This document shows, piece after piece, positions 33,108 through 44,347 of a stretch of DNA of 64,000 nucleotides; position 1 is the stretch's first letter; each line of letters starts with the position of its first letter. Position numbers and translations under genes: made by a program. The notes under the pieces are model-generated. The model did not search any database. It was not told where the DNA came from and saw only the letters and a program-made list of their open reading frames with translations. This DNA is from Zymoseptoria tritici IPO323. Its lineage: Eukaryota; Ascomycota; Dothideomycetes; Mycosphaerellales; Mycosphaerellaceae. The stretch covers positions 744,001 through 808,000 of the forward strand of contig NC_018214.1 in the NCBI RefSeq assembly GCF_000219625.1, written 5' to 3'.

Positions 33108-34378
33108 TTAAGCGCCCTCGTCATCGTCACCGACGCGGATGGCACCCTCGCCGTTGAGACCGTTGGCCCAGAAGCCACCGAGGTCGGCGTGCATCTCGGG
33201 GGTACGGCTGTGGGTGAACAACAACCAGGCACCGAAGACGGGCTTGGCGAGGATGTCGAGAACAGCGTAGGAGATGATCTCCTCGTCAACGTCCAAGATG
33301 CGAGAGCCGTCAGCCACTCCCCAGATGCTGTGAGTGGTGTCAGTTGTGGTCATTCGATCATGCATCATTCTCAATACTCACATTGGGTAGATGGTCCAGA
33401 GGATGAGGGTGAAGGCACCGATGGAAGCGTAGAAGCCACCAACCTTGTTGCCCTTGCCGCTGGCAGACTGGCGTCCGTGGACAACCAACATCCAGATGAC
33501 GACGAGGTAGGCGATGCAGGCAATGGCGTACCAGCCCCACTTCTGGGGAGTACCCTCAGTGCCGAAAGCAGCGAAGAGACCGGTCAAGATCATGATGATG
33601 TCGGCGACGATGGTGATGAAGATGGTGGCACCGTTCAAGCCAGCGAGGAGGGCCAAGTCGAGGAGGAGGAGAGGAGTGGTGACGGTCCAGTCGACGTAAC
33701 GCGCCCAGTAGACCTGGCGGTAGACATCGTGGGTGGTGTCGGGAACGTGCTTGTGGGACTCGCGGACCTCGGTGTGGTTGTAGGAGATGCCGTGACCGCT
33801 GGCCATGGCGAAGTAGGAGAGGGTAGCGAAGATGGTGATCATGGTGGTGATGATGTGATAGAGACGCTTGGACTGTGATGATGTCGTCAGAATGTGAAGA
33901 GTAGGCAGCCGGATTTTGGGAGAACTCACCACTGGGACGCTCCATGCCATGCCGGTGAAGATGATGGAGGAGACGAGCATGACCACGAAGACGACCCTGC
34001 GAGGATTGTTAGCATTGTGTTATTGTTGTGATGTGTTTCTGGAGATGAAGCTAAGCTCCGACAGCTGCGGAAGCTATGTTCAGAGCTGTTCGAGCTGTCG
34101 TCGGCGTCGGTGTGGTATTGACTTCGCCATCAAGACGCCGACGAGTCTGCTCTTTCTCATGTCGACTCACCAGAGGGTGCGGTGGCCAGTCTCGGTGGCA
34201 TTCTGGTACTCGACGCTGGGCACTGGCACAACGGTTGGGACTGTGAAGAGGAAGCTGGTCAGCATGAAGCTCTGGCAAGGTCGTCATCGACATCAACACG
34301 GCGGTGACACTCACGAGAGACGTGGGACGTGGCCGCAGCGAAAGCCTGGACGGGGTCAATCATCATTGCGGTTGGCAT
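33108..34378 (-). CDS. Microbial-type rhodopsin, predicted light-driven proton pump
   Basis: Five exons, 34378..34315, 34240..34171, 33996..33930, 33872..33382 and 33327..33108, encode 303 residues. All four introns have gtgagt donors and cacag or cgcag acceptors. Seven transmembrane helices are recognisable. Helix C reads WARYVDWTVTTPLLLLDLAL, carrying Arg125, the proton acceptor Asp128 (bacteriorhodopsin Asp85) and the proton donor Asp139 (Asp96). Helix G reads ISYAVLDILAKPVFGAW, with Lys259 as the retinal Schiff-base lysine. Keeping both aspartates is the pattern of pumping fungal rhodopsins such as the Leptosphaeria pump and CarO, unlike NOP-1-type sensors, so outward proton pumping at the plasma membrane is predicted. 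No carotenoid-biosynthesis or carotenoid-oxygenase gene is adjacent, unlike the car cluster of Fusarium. Confidence 0.93.
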
Positions 34379-36557
34379 GTACTTCTTTTGATGAAAAAAG
34401 GTACAAAGGTCGATGTTGTTGTTGGGAGGAGAGAGAAGAGAGGAAGAGAGTGCAGCGGATGGAGCTTGGAGGTAGTCAGTCTCACTGAGCCGAGCGGGGC
34501 TCCTGCCACAACTCTGCACGGATCTTTGTGACTGGCATTGATTGGCTGCATGGACACTTTGACTCTGTGGATGATATCATGAGCGCAGCGATACTTGATC
34601 TCTGCGCCGCCATCTCTCGATATATCGCTCGGGTTTTTGCTGTGCATCGGTGGATGGACGAGAACAGCCGTCCAGTCCAGACTTTGCTCGTGCATGATGA
34701 GAAGGAAGCACTGAGCCGCTGTTCCCTTTCGTCTGTTCATGTCTATATCATCCTCATTCGGACATTCAATGCTAAGGTATCGTCTGCTCTGCCACCAAGC
34801 TTGGCAACCACCCGGCACCATTCGATCCAGATCGCCAGTCTCACGCCTCGCATATCGGAAGCTGGGGCAAAGAGAGAGAGCTCTCTCCGCAGTTCCTGTT
34901 CTTGTGTCCGTCCAATCCCTGCCACCTGCAGGCATAGCTCCAGCACATGCCACCACTCTCTCCATCACAGTCACCAGATGATACCTCCTACACCGCACAA
35001 AGCCATGCAGGAAGCAGGATCATCTTCCCGGACGCAACCGCTCTTCGCGTCTCATCACAACGATCCAGCCCTCCCTGTCCCGATTATGCAATTCCTCCAA
35101 CCCCTCATCGCCAATGCACCACCTCCGCATTCTGCATTGAGCATTCGCCTCGCTTCCTGCTGCGGTGTCCAGCCTCGCCATTCTGAAAGATGGAGTGTTA
35201 TTTCCCTTTCATCCGCAATAATCGTGCTCACGATCCAACGGACCGCATCCCGCCAGCAGAAACTTACAAAATAGACTTTGCTCCACCTCCGTTGGCGTGA
35301 ATGAATGCACGGTTGTCAGTACCAGGGTATGCTCTTCGATCACAATCGTGAAGAAACACTCTCATCATGGCATGGCATGCGCCAAGCTCGAGCTCCATAC
35401 CCTCTCACGACATCACAAGACCACCTCTCTCACCGATGCAACACGGAGCTCTACCCAGAAGCTCACAGCCACAACAGCTTGCGAATGCTAGCCAGGCACG
35501 CTCTCGACCTGATTGGATCGAGACGAATTCCCCGCGTCTCGCAGCAGGCCGGTGAAACTTGACGAGTACAACGATCCACGGAGCTTGCGATTCCGAAGCC
35601 CGGATGCATCGGACAATATTGCACCCATTTGGCAGCATATATGCCATGTGAGACGAGCGGCTAGAAGAAACGTGATTGTGGGCGCCTACTGACGGCTTGT
35701 CTGCGACCTGTTGACGTCTCGCTTTCTCCGCATTATGCATGGATGGCAGACTTAAGCGCTTTCGGTCTTCGCTCCGTGTTTCGTCGGAAGTCGATGAGAA
35801 AGCGGAGAAAGGAGATCTGACGTGCTGACAGGTGAGTGGTGGTGCAATCGAGACTCACCTTGTTCGGTAAGTCTCGCTATTCAAGGAACGGAAGATATGA
35901 GTGTCGCACGGCAGAAAGGCACATGGTGTACACGAAAGTTTTCATCCCATCAATGTCTTCTCAAGGATTTCGCCAGAGTATCTTTCTACGGCATCCAGAC
36001 AACGGCGCTGGAGCGCCTGCGAAAACGTGCTTAGCCGCTCGTGTAATTGCGTGCGGTGGTGGAACAGCTTGCTTTGCCTTCCCTTGCCGGGCACCACGAG
36101 AAAAGACGTGTCAACGGCATGTTGTCCTGACGTCCTCATCAGACCGCAGGGAAGCACACGTGGTCTTGGGACTGCGGAGCTCATCAACGCGTGGCTTCGA
36201 TTGACAAGCGACAGGCACAAGAATGATCGACGGACCTTGCAAACCCGAGACGTTTGAGAGTGAGAAGAGGGAAACCTCGACCAACAAGATGCATTCGATT
36301 GCTGAGCGGTGGTGCGACAGTGTGACGGCACGAGGTGAAGACTACCTTGGCCCAGGAACAAAGTGCATACCTCTCGCACGGCAGACATGAACGCATGTCT
36401 TTCAAGTCGCGGCTCGCGAGTATCCATTCTTTCACGCATAGGCACTCGTACAACACGTCCGGCGTGCACGGCAGGCACCTCAAGAAAGCGCTCCAACCGC
36501 GGAGGACCAGGTGGATTGTCCAAATCAGGCTGGTTCTTCGCCAATGGGAGGATGGGT
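34379..36557. other. Gene-poor stretch between rhodopsin and phosphoesterase genes
   Basis: It includes the rhodopsin promoter, which begins with an A/G-rich leader. Several frames of 60-250 codons overlap each other on both strands, but none has a domain or credible splice structure. Confidence 0.45.
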
Positions 36558-37415
36558 TCAATCTCCTGAAGCAGCAACACGAAGTTCCACCACGATGGGC
36601 TTATTGTAAACCTTTCCACCGTGACCATGTGAGGTCCCCATGATACTCGCGTTGACAACCGCAGTCTCCCGTCCGGCGATCAGCTCGCTCAAGTCCAATT
36701 TGGATACCTTCTTCGTGCCAGCGCTGGCGTCTGACCATACCCTCGCGGCAGGTGATGAAGTCGTACATGCATCGCCCCAGTCTACGATACGAGCACCCCT
36801 TCCCTCGTGGCAGTGGCCACAAACGTGCACTAAAGGTTTGATGCGTGGCAGGGTCTTCGCTAGCGCCGCACATCCACCTTGCTCCCAGTGCCGACTTTCA
36901 TCGCAGAAGCCCTTGGGTGGTGTATGAGTAATCAGTATATCAGTATCCTGCGGAACCTGGTCCCAAAGCGTCGCGGCGACGCTGTTCTCGTATTGGAAAG
37001 CCCAATTCTGCCTGCCGCGATCAGGTGAGTACGGCGATCCGAAAACTCGCAGAGTGACATCTTTCTCTGGCAGGTGCACCATAGCAGACGAGTGCTCGAG
37101 ATAAATAAACTGATCCGAACGCATGAGTCCCCTACACGCTTTAACATCTTCGGGCAAAACTTTCCATCCACTCTCGTGCTTCAAGGAGTAATTCGAATCG
37201 AGAGAGAGGTCATGGTTGCCAGCGATGATGATTTTGACGGCAAAGTCGGCGAAGGAGATCCAGTCGACGGCTTTCTTCAGTTCTTTGTAGCTTCCTTGGT
37301 TGGTCAGGTCGCCGGCGTGGATTAGAATGTCGCCTTGCGGGAGGGTATAGCCTTCGCCGGGTGCGCGGTTGTGGGTGTCGGAAATGCAGACGATGCGGAT
37401 TTTCTTGGAGGTCAT
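36558..37415 (-). CDS. Calcineurin-like metallophosphoesterase
   Basis: A single exon encodes 285 residues. All metal-binding motifs of the metallophosphoesterase superfamily are present in order: D13-T-H15, G35-D36, G66-NHD69, the TH pair in DILITHTPPKGFCD, and GHCHEGRGARIV near residue 200. The protein belongs to the fungal group of short cytosolic phosphoesterases related to the MPPED1/239AB type. These hydrolyse phosphomono- or diesters; the substrate is not predictable. No signal peptide or transmembrane segment is seen. The start codon lies about 295 bp from the divergent gene at 37711. Confidence 0.88.
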   Translation of the reverse strand: MTSKKIRIVCISDTHNRAPGEGYTLPQGDILIHAGDLTNQGSYKELKKAVDWISFADFAVKIIIAGNHDLSLDSNYSLKHESGWKVLPEDVKACRGLMRSDQFIYLEHSSAMVHLPEKDVTLRVFGSPYSPDRGRQNWAFQYENSVAATLWDQVPQDTDILITHTPPKGFCDESRHWEQGGCAALAKTLPRIKPLVHVCGHCHEGRGARIVDWGDACTTSSPAARVWSDASAGTKKVSKLDLSELIAGRETAVVNASIMGTSHGHGGKVYNKPIVVELRVAASGD

Positions 37416-37710
37416 CTTGTTCGGTCAAGTGGTGCTTGGGACGATCTCATCTGGGAACTCGGTAGGTTCTCATCGTCACGGAGCATCTAGGACGCCCGGT
37501 GCCACTGTGAATCATGACAGCGTAGAATGAAATGCGATGTGCATTTAGTAGCAGTCTCTTGAACGAGTTCCGAAAATATATGGCCCCTCCACCACGACTT
37601 CTGCCCCCTCGTACTGCTTGACGACGATGTTTACCAAATCAACACAGCGACGTCAGCCTTTCGCCTCACGACATTGAATTCCTCATAGCATCAGCATCTT
37701 ACCAGCATAT

Positions 37711-39900
37711 TTGCTGAGTATGTCTTATCATGAGCAGCATAATACCCGCATCGAAGGAGCGACCAAAAGGAAGCGATCAAGTCAGGAGTCATCATTTGAG
37801 GACATTGCTTGGACAGCAGCGAGATGCAATCGACTACTACGAACCATCACACAAAGGACCACGGCATTACGCAGACTCTTGGATACTTGCGCTAGAAATG
37901 ATGGAAAGACTGCAAAGAGGGATCCTCTTCGAGAGAAACGACCGGATGAACATTGGTCCACGACAGATCCGGTCTGGCTACCGGATGGCAAACGGAAGGC
38001 ACCCAGCCGAACCTATGCAGCGAAGCCCAAGCTGGACAAGAATGCAGCGCAGAAGACTTCGTTGAAGATTACATCTACCGGACTCGCCTTTCCCAGTCCG
38101 TTCGTGCGGCGTATTGGGAGCAGTCATCCACTCGAATATACCGGCAGTCCAGTGGCAGCTCTTCGTGAACGACCCCCGCCAGCTCAACGATCAAGGCAGC
38201 TGCCCATAAAACCCGAGTCTCGTATCAAAGAGGCCGAGCAGGGACTAGTGACCGCGTTCACCTGTCTTCTCGCCGTGACTTCGCAGCGTGAGCCTTCTCG
38301 AAGTGCTGGAGCCAGCTCGTTGATGAGCATGTGCCTTCGACAAGTCCCAGCCTATGTCGAGCTGAACGCAGAGTTTGAAAGTGGCGAAGACTTTACGTCT
38401 GAGATCTTCTCCTACCTTGAGCAGTTTGGAGTACGACAAGATGGAGGCTGGGCAGGTTTGAGGGAAGTGGTGCGCAGTCAGGCCGTGCGTATCATTCGTG
38501 CTGCTTTTGTGGAAGGCGTGGTCTTGGAAGGCACAATCGGCCAATTGATTGAAGTTTGCGGCGAACAGTCGGCGATTCTGGAGGGCCATCAACTTTTGCA
38601 GACTTGGCTGGAGACGACCGAGCCTCTGAATTCAGGACACTCTGGGGCGTTGAGTACTTTTGGCCGCCAGCACCAGTGTCGGGAGCTTACATTTCGGACG
38701 ATACACGTTCTTGGTCGTCGCAAACCCGCGCAGTTGGCGATGCTCAGTAAGAGCTCCGAGTTCTGGAAAGATCTCCTACGTTCGCTTTCTGGAAGCTCAG
38801 GACATCATGCGGCTGATCTGCTTGCACATTACGTCCGACACATCCTAGAGCAAAAGGGCGATGCATCATCAAGCATCACTGATGGTGTAAGGGAGATGAT
38901 CTTCAAGTTGACCGCCATGGCCGCTTCTTCCGCGTTACTCGACCGCAAGGATGCATTCATTCATCGGACCGTATCCCGTCTTGCTGCCGATGCCACATAT
39001 TCCTTCTTCGAGCAGAGAGAGCGAGCAAGCATACATCGAGATATTCATCCGTTGATAGTATTGCTCGTCGACTGTGCTCTATTACTATCCGGCATCTCAC
39101 TGCAGTCCCAATCTGGCTCAACCGCATTGAATCTAGCAACGCTCGGGCGGCTGTCAGGTCTCCTGAACCACGATGCTCATGCCAGACGAGATGACTTCGC
39201 AGAAAAGCTTGCTGAAGACATAGTCGACTTACAAAGGCATCTATCCCTACCTCTGATCGAGCCTCTTCTTGAACGCATGCTCGGCATGCCCACTGCGCCG
39301 GCATTGTTCCAGCGAGTAGGTCTAGCAGCTCTAACGGCAAAGCGTCAATACAGCGGAGGAGACACCCTCGACGAATCAGAGTACCATGATATCCTGAAAC
39401 GGCTTGCCACAACGAGCGAGAGACGGCCCAGAACTCCCCATACACCGTTCAGGAAGAATGCAAACCCAGGCTACAGATGGGAAGACGGTATCTGCGAGTG
39501 GGTCGCTGCAACGCCGTTCACAAAGGCCACTTCGCCAGTCAACCCTTCCAGCGACGACAGTACAGTGGCGCATAGCATTTCCACGCCAGCGACAGAGATG
39601 TCCCACTTCGCAACGCCAGACAAAGAGAACCAAGCTCCCGTCTCGAAGCACAATCTTGCTATGCAGAAGATGACCCTCCGACCACCGCCGAGCGCGAAGC
39701 CAGAACAATCGCCCGACATCCTCGCGATGACTCCACAGCTCAAGCGGCTAGCAGAGAGTCCAATCCGACCCACACAGAAACGAGCACGGCTGAGTAGGAC
39801 GAGCTCGACGACAAGCGTACACATTGGCCGGCGAGGTAGAACCAGTGGGACATCAATGTACTCAGATGTAGACGACAGTGCGGACGAGCTAGGTTTTTAG
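37711..39900 (+). CDS. Conserved unknown protein with KEN box and CDK-type sites
   Basis: A single exon encodes 729 residues. The N-terminal 190 residues are basic and low-complexity; residues about 190-560 are predicted helical, like an armadillo/HEAT-type solenoid but without recognisable repeats; the C-terminus is disordered. The tail contains RWEDGICEWVAATP, several TP/SP sites (for example RTPHTPF) and a perfect KEN box in TPDKENQAP, a recognition motif for the anaphase-promoting complex. It ends in an acidic D-D-S-A-D-E-L-G-F. I know no function for it. A cell-cycle-regulated nuclear role is inference from the KEN box and Pro-directed sites. A second ATG (MSYHEQHNT) four codons in is an equally likely start. 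It converges on NMT1 with 65 bp between stop codons. Confidence 0.75.
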   Translation: MLSMSYHEQHNTRIEGATKRKRSSQESSFEDIAWTAARCNRLLRTITQRTTALRRLLDTCARNDGKTAKRDPLREKRPDEHWSTTDPVWLPDGKRKAPSRTYAAKPKLDKNAAQKTSLKITSTGLAFPSPFVRRIGSSHPLEYTGSPVAALRERPPPAQRSRQLPIKPESRIKEAEQGLVTAFTCLLAVTSQREPSRSAGASSLMSMCLRQVPAYVELNAEFESGEDFTSEIFSYLEQFGVRQDGGWAGLREVVRSQAVRIIRAAFVEGVVLEGTIGQLIEVCGEQSAILEGHQLLQTWLETTEPLNSGHSGALSTFGRQHQCRELTFRTIHVLGRRKPAQLAMLSKSSEFWKDLLRSLSGSSGHHAADLLAHYVRHILEQKGDASSSITDGVREMIFKLTAMAASSALLDRKDAFIHRTVSRLAADATYSFFEQRERASIHRDIHPLIVLLVDCALLLSGISLQSQSGSTALNLATLGRLSGLLNHDAHARRDDFAEKLAEDIVDLQRHLSLPLIEPLLERMLGMPTAPALFQRVGLAALTAKRQYSGGDTLDESEYHDILKRLATTSERRPRTPHTPFRKNANPGYRWEDGICEWVAATPFTKATSPVNPSSDDSTVAHSISTPATEMSHFATPDKENQAPVSKHNLAMQKMTLRPPPSAKPEQSPDILAMTPQLKRLAESPIRPTQKRARLSRTSSTTSVHIGRRGRTSGTSMYSDVDDSADELGF

Positions 39901-39965
39901 TAATGCCTATATAACCTGCCTCCTACCCAAATCTAACTCACTCTCGCTCCACTGAAGTCATGAAT

Positions 39966-41626
39966 CTACAACATCACAACTCCCACCCCACCCATCTTCG
40001 TCACATCAATCTGATTCCTCTCATCAACCCCTCCGTTCAGACTCTCCGTCCGCCAATTGAACAGATAATAATGCAACTTCCCATCTCCCGGTTCGAATTT
40101 CTGCTCCTTGAGGAATAGCGGGTTGTCGAGCAGAGTGAGGGCGTTGAAGACGTGGAAGTCGTCCTTTTTGGCGAGGATGAGAGCGTCGTGGACGAGGAGT
40201 TGGAGGCGCGCTTGCAGGGCGTTTTGGGTGGAGTTGGAGGGCGCTTTGGAGGTGGAGGAGGGGAAGGCGGAGTCGCTGGCGTAGTAGTAGAGGTAGGCGG
40301 CGCGGATGGTTTCGCGTTTGTTGGAGGATTTGAGAACGGTGGACTGGGATTTGTTAGAGCTGATTGGTAGGGTTTGGGTTGGGATGATGGACTTACTTCG
40401 AGGAGGTAGTAGGAGATGAAGTCAGTGATCTTGCCCTTCTCTTCCACCACGTAGCTCCACACTACGCCTTTGGAGATGTCGGAGCAGAGGTAATGCGCAA
40501 CATCTTCCTCGGTGAAATTCTGTCGGAGATGGAAACGCTCGTTGTAACGAGACAGCAACTCCTTCACGGCTGGAATATCTGCTGGCTTCATCGGCCGCAG
40601 TCCCTTAAGTGCGGTCTTGTCTTCCAGCTTGTACTTCAGCTTCATCCTCAACTCAGAGCTGTGCGGCGGCAGATGGCTGAATCCGTTCTTGTAGAGATGC
40701 TCCCAGTCCAGAGAGCGGTGGTAGTATCGGCATGTACTGACGGGTGTGGGAAGCAGGGTGCCGGCGGTGTAGAGCGCCTGGTAGATACCATTAAGGTAGT
40801 ATCTCCGCGTGACCTCTTTGATAAGCACTGGAGCAAGACGCTTGTTGCGCAGTTTTCGGTGGATGGCGAGGAAGTTGATCTCGCAGGCGTCGACTTGCTT
40901 TCCGCGGACTGTGAGGGAAACTGGGATACCAGCAATGGATGCGACCAGCTTTCCCTTCTTGCCGTCGTCGCCTGTCTTCGTACGCACGCCGATATGGCAC
41001 TCCTTTGTCCAGCCTGGCGGCTTCAATGCCCACGCAAGGAACTCTTTCGAGTAGTTGAAGCGGAATGATCCTTCCGTGTCCTCCACGTAGTGGTTATACA
41101 GCAAATCGTAGAACTCCTGCAGCTCCTCTTTGTCTTCCAAGTCGATACCACACCATTCAAAACCATCGACCAGCTTCTCCAGCTCTGGCTTTGCGACCTT
41201 CTTGCACACAGTTGGAGGTAGAATCGGTCCCTCGGCCAGCGACTCGCCTTCTCCTCCATCTGTGGTCTGCAGGAGATTGGGTTCCCTGAACTTCGGCACT
41301 GGTTGTGTGTTCCAGAACTTGTATTCCTCCGGCTTCTTGCCCTCCTTCGGATTACCTTGCGAGACAGCCAGTTGTTGTAGCAGCGCTTGTATGTCTTGGA
41401 CAGAGGCTTTCGGCTGGTCCTGGCGAGCTACAGCTGTGTCATCGCTTGCTGCCTTTTTCTTCTTTCTGGGCTTGCGCTTCTTCTTTGAAGGCGCACCATC
41501 TGCTGCTATCTCTTCCTCGCCGTCCTCCTCTCCTTCTTCGCCTTCCTCCTCGTTCTCCTGCTGCTCGGCCAACGTCTTGTCCTCCTGCTCAGCCGAAGCC
41601 TTGCTCTTTACCTCATTGTCGGCCAT
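39966..41626 (-). CDS. NMT1: Glycylpeptide N-tetradecanoyltransferase (N-myristoyltransferase)
   Basis: Two exons, 41626..40397 and 40343..39966, encode about 535 residues. The enzyme transfers myristate from myristoyl-CoA to N-terminal glycine of nascent proteins in the cytosol. The N-terminus has acidic and Lys-rich tracts (ribosome-targeting type). The core has EEYKFWNTQPVPKF, FRFNYSKEFLAWALKPPGW, the INFLAIHRKLRNKRLAPVLI block of the GNAT-like fold and YYHRSLDWEHLYKNGFS. The intron 40344..40396 (gtaagt/cccag) is followed by ETIRAAYLYYYASDSAF and the conserved end HYYLFNWRTESLNGGVD, finishing GVVML with the C-terminal carboxylate that serves as catalytic base in this family. Without splicing the frame runs on into the intron for about 100 misleading residues. 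Confidence 0.95.
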
Positions 41627-42163
41627 GATCAGCTGCTTGTTGGGTAAGCAGTTGATTGAATCTCGGAAGAGATCTCACGTCTCTGTCCAAAGGGCCTCGA
41701 GGCTGGTCAGGCTGCAGTCAGAATTTGCACCCACTTGTTCGTGCTCGCGTGTAACCATTGGACCTTCTGAACGCGGAGCTGCTGGACCTGCCCTGGTTGA
41801 TGTGGGGTCGGTCACTGCTGACATAAGGCGAAATACATCCATGGATACGGGCGGGCATTCAATTCTTCGTCTTGGACCGACTGCTGCTCGTCCCCCATGC
41901 GATTGCATTTCGCCAACAAAGTGGAGAACAAGAGACTACTGCTTACCGGTGCAGAGTCTGAGCCTGCGATGCTCTCCAACTCTAAGCCTACGACTCTGGC
42001 CGCGAGATTCCGCGTTGTTCAAGCTTAGGGTTACCTTATTAGGGTGTGGTTTTGTCTCGTGCAAACACAACCTTGATGGACAATGACATCTTTCTTTGAA
42101 CTTCATCATTCGCCTTGCCCTCCCATGGTCTACATACTGGCCCAATGCGGTCCCGGAGAACAA
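41627..42163. other. Intergenic stretch
   Basis: This is the promoter side of NMT1 and the 3' flank of the alcohol dehydrogenase gene. No gene is supported. Confidence 0.5.
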
Positions 42164-43305
42164 CTACGGCACCAAGATGGCGCGGCCACGGACCTTGCCA
42201 GCTGAGAGATCGTCGATGGCTTGCTGGAAATCTTCGAGCTTGTACTTGCTCGTGTGGAGAACGACTTTGCCTTGAGCCGCGAGGATCATCAACTCCGCGA
42301 GATCGTTGTAGCTGCCAACGAGATTGCCAATGAAGTTGATCTCGGTTGAGATGATGTCGATGGTCGGGATGTTCAGGTTCTCGCCATAGCCGACAATGTA
42401 ATAGTTGCCCGCTCGACGGAGCATCTTCACTCCAGTCGCCGTCGAACCGCCTTCAGCAACGAAGTCAATCACTGCTTCGGCTCCTTTGCCTCCGGTCAAA
42501 TCCTGCACTTCCTTCACGAAGCTTCCATCCTCCTTGGACTGGATAACGTGGTCGGCTCCCAGCTTCTTGGCCAGCGCCAGAGCATCCGGATTCTGGTCGA
42601 TGACCACGAGCGTCGCTCCCGAGATGGCCTTCATGACCTGAATACCGATGTGTCCTAGGCCGCCAGCTCCGATCATGACCACCACCTCACCAGGTCGCAG
42701 AACTCGCGCAGCTTTGGCAACGGCGTGATAGGCTGTCAAGCCAGCGTCAGCCAAGGCGGCAACATCGGATGGCTCAAGTTTTGGGTCCAGCTTGATCACG
42801 CTGCGAGCCGTAGTCTTCAGATATTCCGCGTAGCCTGATGTACTGATCAGCAGGCTGTCGCCCGGAAGCCGGAAATGGGACGATGCATACCTCCATCCGA
42901 ATCGATTCCTGGAAAAGCACTCGCCTCACAGTGCACATCATCACCGAAACGACATGCTCGACAAAGTCCACAAGTCACGAGAGGGTGCAAGATAACTGCA
43001 TCACCAACTTTCAGGCCGCTCGCTGCTTCGCCAATCTCGTGGATCCAGCCAGCATTCTCGTGTCCGATCGTGTATGGGAGCTTAACACCAGACTTCTCTG
43101 CCCATTGACCTTCGAGGATGTGGAGATCAGTCCTGCAGACGCCCGCTGCTCCAATCTTGACAATGACGTCCAACGGCGATGTGACTTTCGGCTGCTCGGC
43201 TTCCTCGAGCTTCAAGTCCTGGTGGTATCCAACAACGCCTGTTACGATCAGTCAGAACCGAGCTGCAATCGAATTGTGGCAGTCCGACTTACGAACGACC
43301 TTCAT
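42164..43305 (-). CDS. Zinc-dependent alcohol dehydrogenase (MDR family)
   Basis: Three exons, 43305..43293, 43238..42891 and 42834..42164, encode 343 residues. Introns are 43239..43292 and 42835..42890 (gtaagt/aacag and gtatgc/atcag). Exon 1 is only 13 bp, a tiny but well-supported first exon. Catalytic zinc ligands are in GVCRTDLHILEG and GHENAGWIHEIG; the structural zinc site is CGLCRACRFGDDVHC. The Rossmann fold has GAGGLGHIGIQVMKA, and the following strand ends VVIDQNPDALALAKKLGAD, whose acidic residue favours NAD over NADP. The product oxidises or reduces alcohol/aldehyde pairs in the cytosol; substrate specificity cannot be read from sequence. Confidence 0.9.
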
Positions 43306-44347
43306 TATTCGATTCTAGCAATCTCAATCCTGTTGTCCTTGACTTTGTCGCAGCTGCAATACTTTATTCAAAAACAGTCTTTGTTCAAGGAGAGCTTGGA
43401 GATCAGCAAACTTTTGACGACCAACAGACCCGGCAACTTCGATCCTGACTCTGCGGGATCTTTGTCTTTTGAGCAGGCGTCAAGAAGCTATCGACCTGAC
43501 CTTATACTCTCCTCTCAAACGATTCATAACCGCCTAGCCTGCGCTTCCTCGGGGAAACGGATTGGAGCTTGCACAACCCCGCAAGAGCTAAGATTCGCAG
43601 TCTGGACCGCACCATACTGCACTCTTGTTGTTATTTGGTGAACATTGCAAGATGGAGCTTCCATTGCACCATGATAGTGCGTGGAATCTGAGCGCGGCAG
43701 CGTAAAGCCGCCCCAGTTGTATGACGCTACACCCGGTCTACGATAACAGCGTCTGCCTCTTCACCTCTCGCGTGCAGCCACATACACGAGTTGATGTTCC
43801 GGGATTGGAAGAAGCTCTATGCCAAAGCCATCGATGTCGCTCTAAATGCAGACAGGAAAGGGGACTTTGCGCTGCGTTGTCTCGAATGCATTTCCCCGAC
43901 CATGGAGGCATCGTAACTAAGGACCACCATTAACAGGGGCCCAGTAGAACATTAGGTCTGATGATCTCAAGATCTATCACGGTAGTGTCGGTGAGCTGGC
44001 CGCAATCTCTGTTGTACTTTCCTCTCATCTTGTCGTGCTCAATGTCAACTGCGACATTCTGGAACTGACTGACAGCCAGCAATGCAACAAAGGGGCCTGC
44101 GAGCTGACGGGCCAGTCACAATGCATTGTTCGGGCGAACCTGTTCGACTCCTATGCGACACCTCGACACATTGTGTTTACAAAGGGTCGGCTCCTCGACA
44201 CACTGTCTCGACACAGCACACGACACAATGCCATTCACGTTACCACGTTACCATGGCCGCAGGAATCATGTCGCTCCCTTTTATACCCATCAACAATCGC
44301 ACATTCTCTCTTCCTTTCACAATCTCTCCAAAGTCGTCAAGAACAAG
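43306..44347. other. Intergenic region at the left edge of the accessory island
   Basis: No gene is supported. It contains the upstream region of the dehydrogenase gene and, at its right end, the TATA-like promoter of RBR-1. Confidence 0.5.
44279..44285 (+). promoter_or_regulatory. TATA-like box of RBR-1
   Basis: The sequence ttttata lies about 63 bp before the ATG at 44348, followed by a C/T-rich leader. The paralogue at 54943 has ctttata at nearly the same distance. Confidence 0.45.

Noticed and set aside
33378..33878. Long plus-strand frame opposite the rhodopsin exons
   Set aside because: It is an antisense shadow of membrane-helix coding sequence. The minus-strand rhodopsin is unambiguous.
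34528..35274. 248-codon plus-strand frame upstream of the rhodopsin gene
   Set aside because: It overlaps a similar-length frame on the opposite strand, and neither shows family motifs or splice structure. It is probably chance in GC-rich DNA.
35942..36658. 238-codon minus-strand frame next to the phosphoesterase
   Set aside because: It overlaps the 3' end of the well-supported phosphoesterase gene in another frame and has no recognisable motif.
40037..40396. Read-through continuation of the NMT frame
   Set aside because: This Pro/Thr-rich sequence comes from reading through the intron into the wrong frame. The spliced frame restores the conserved NMT C-terminus.
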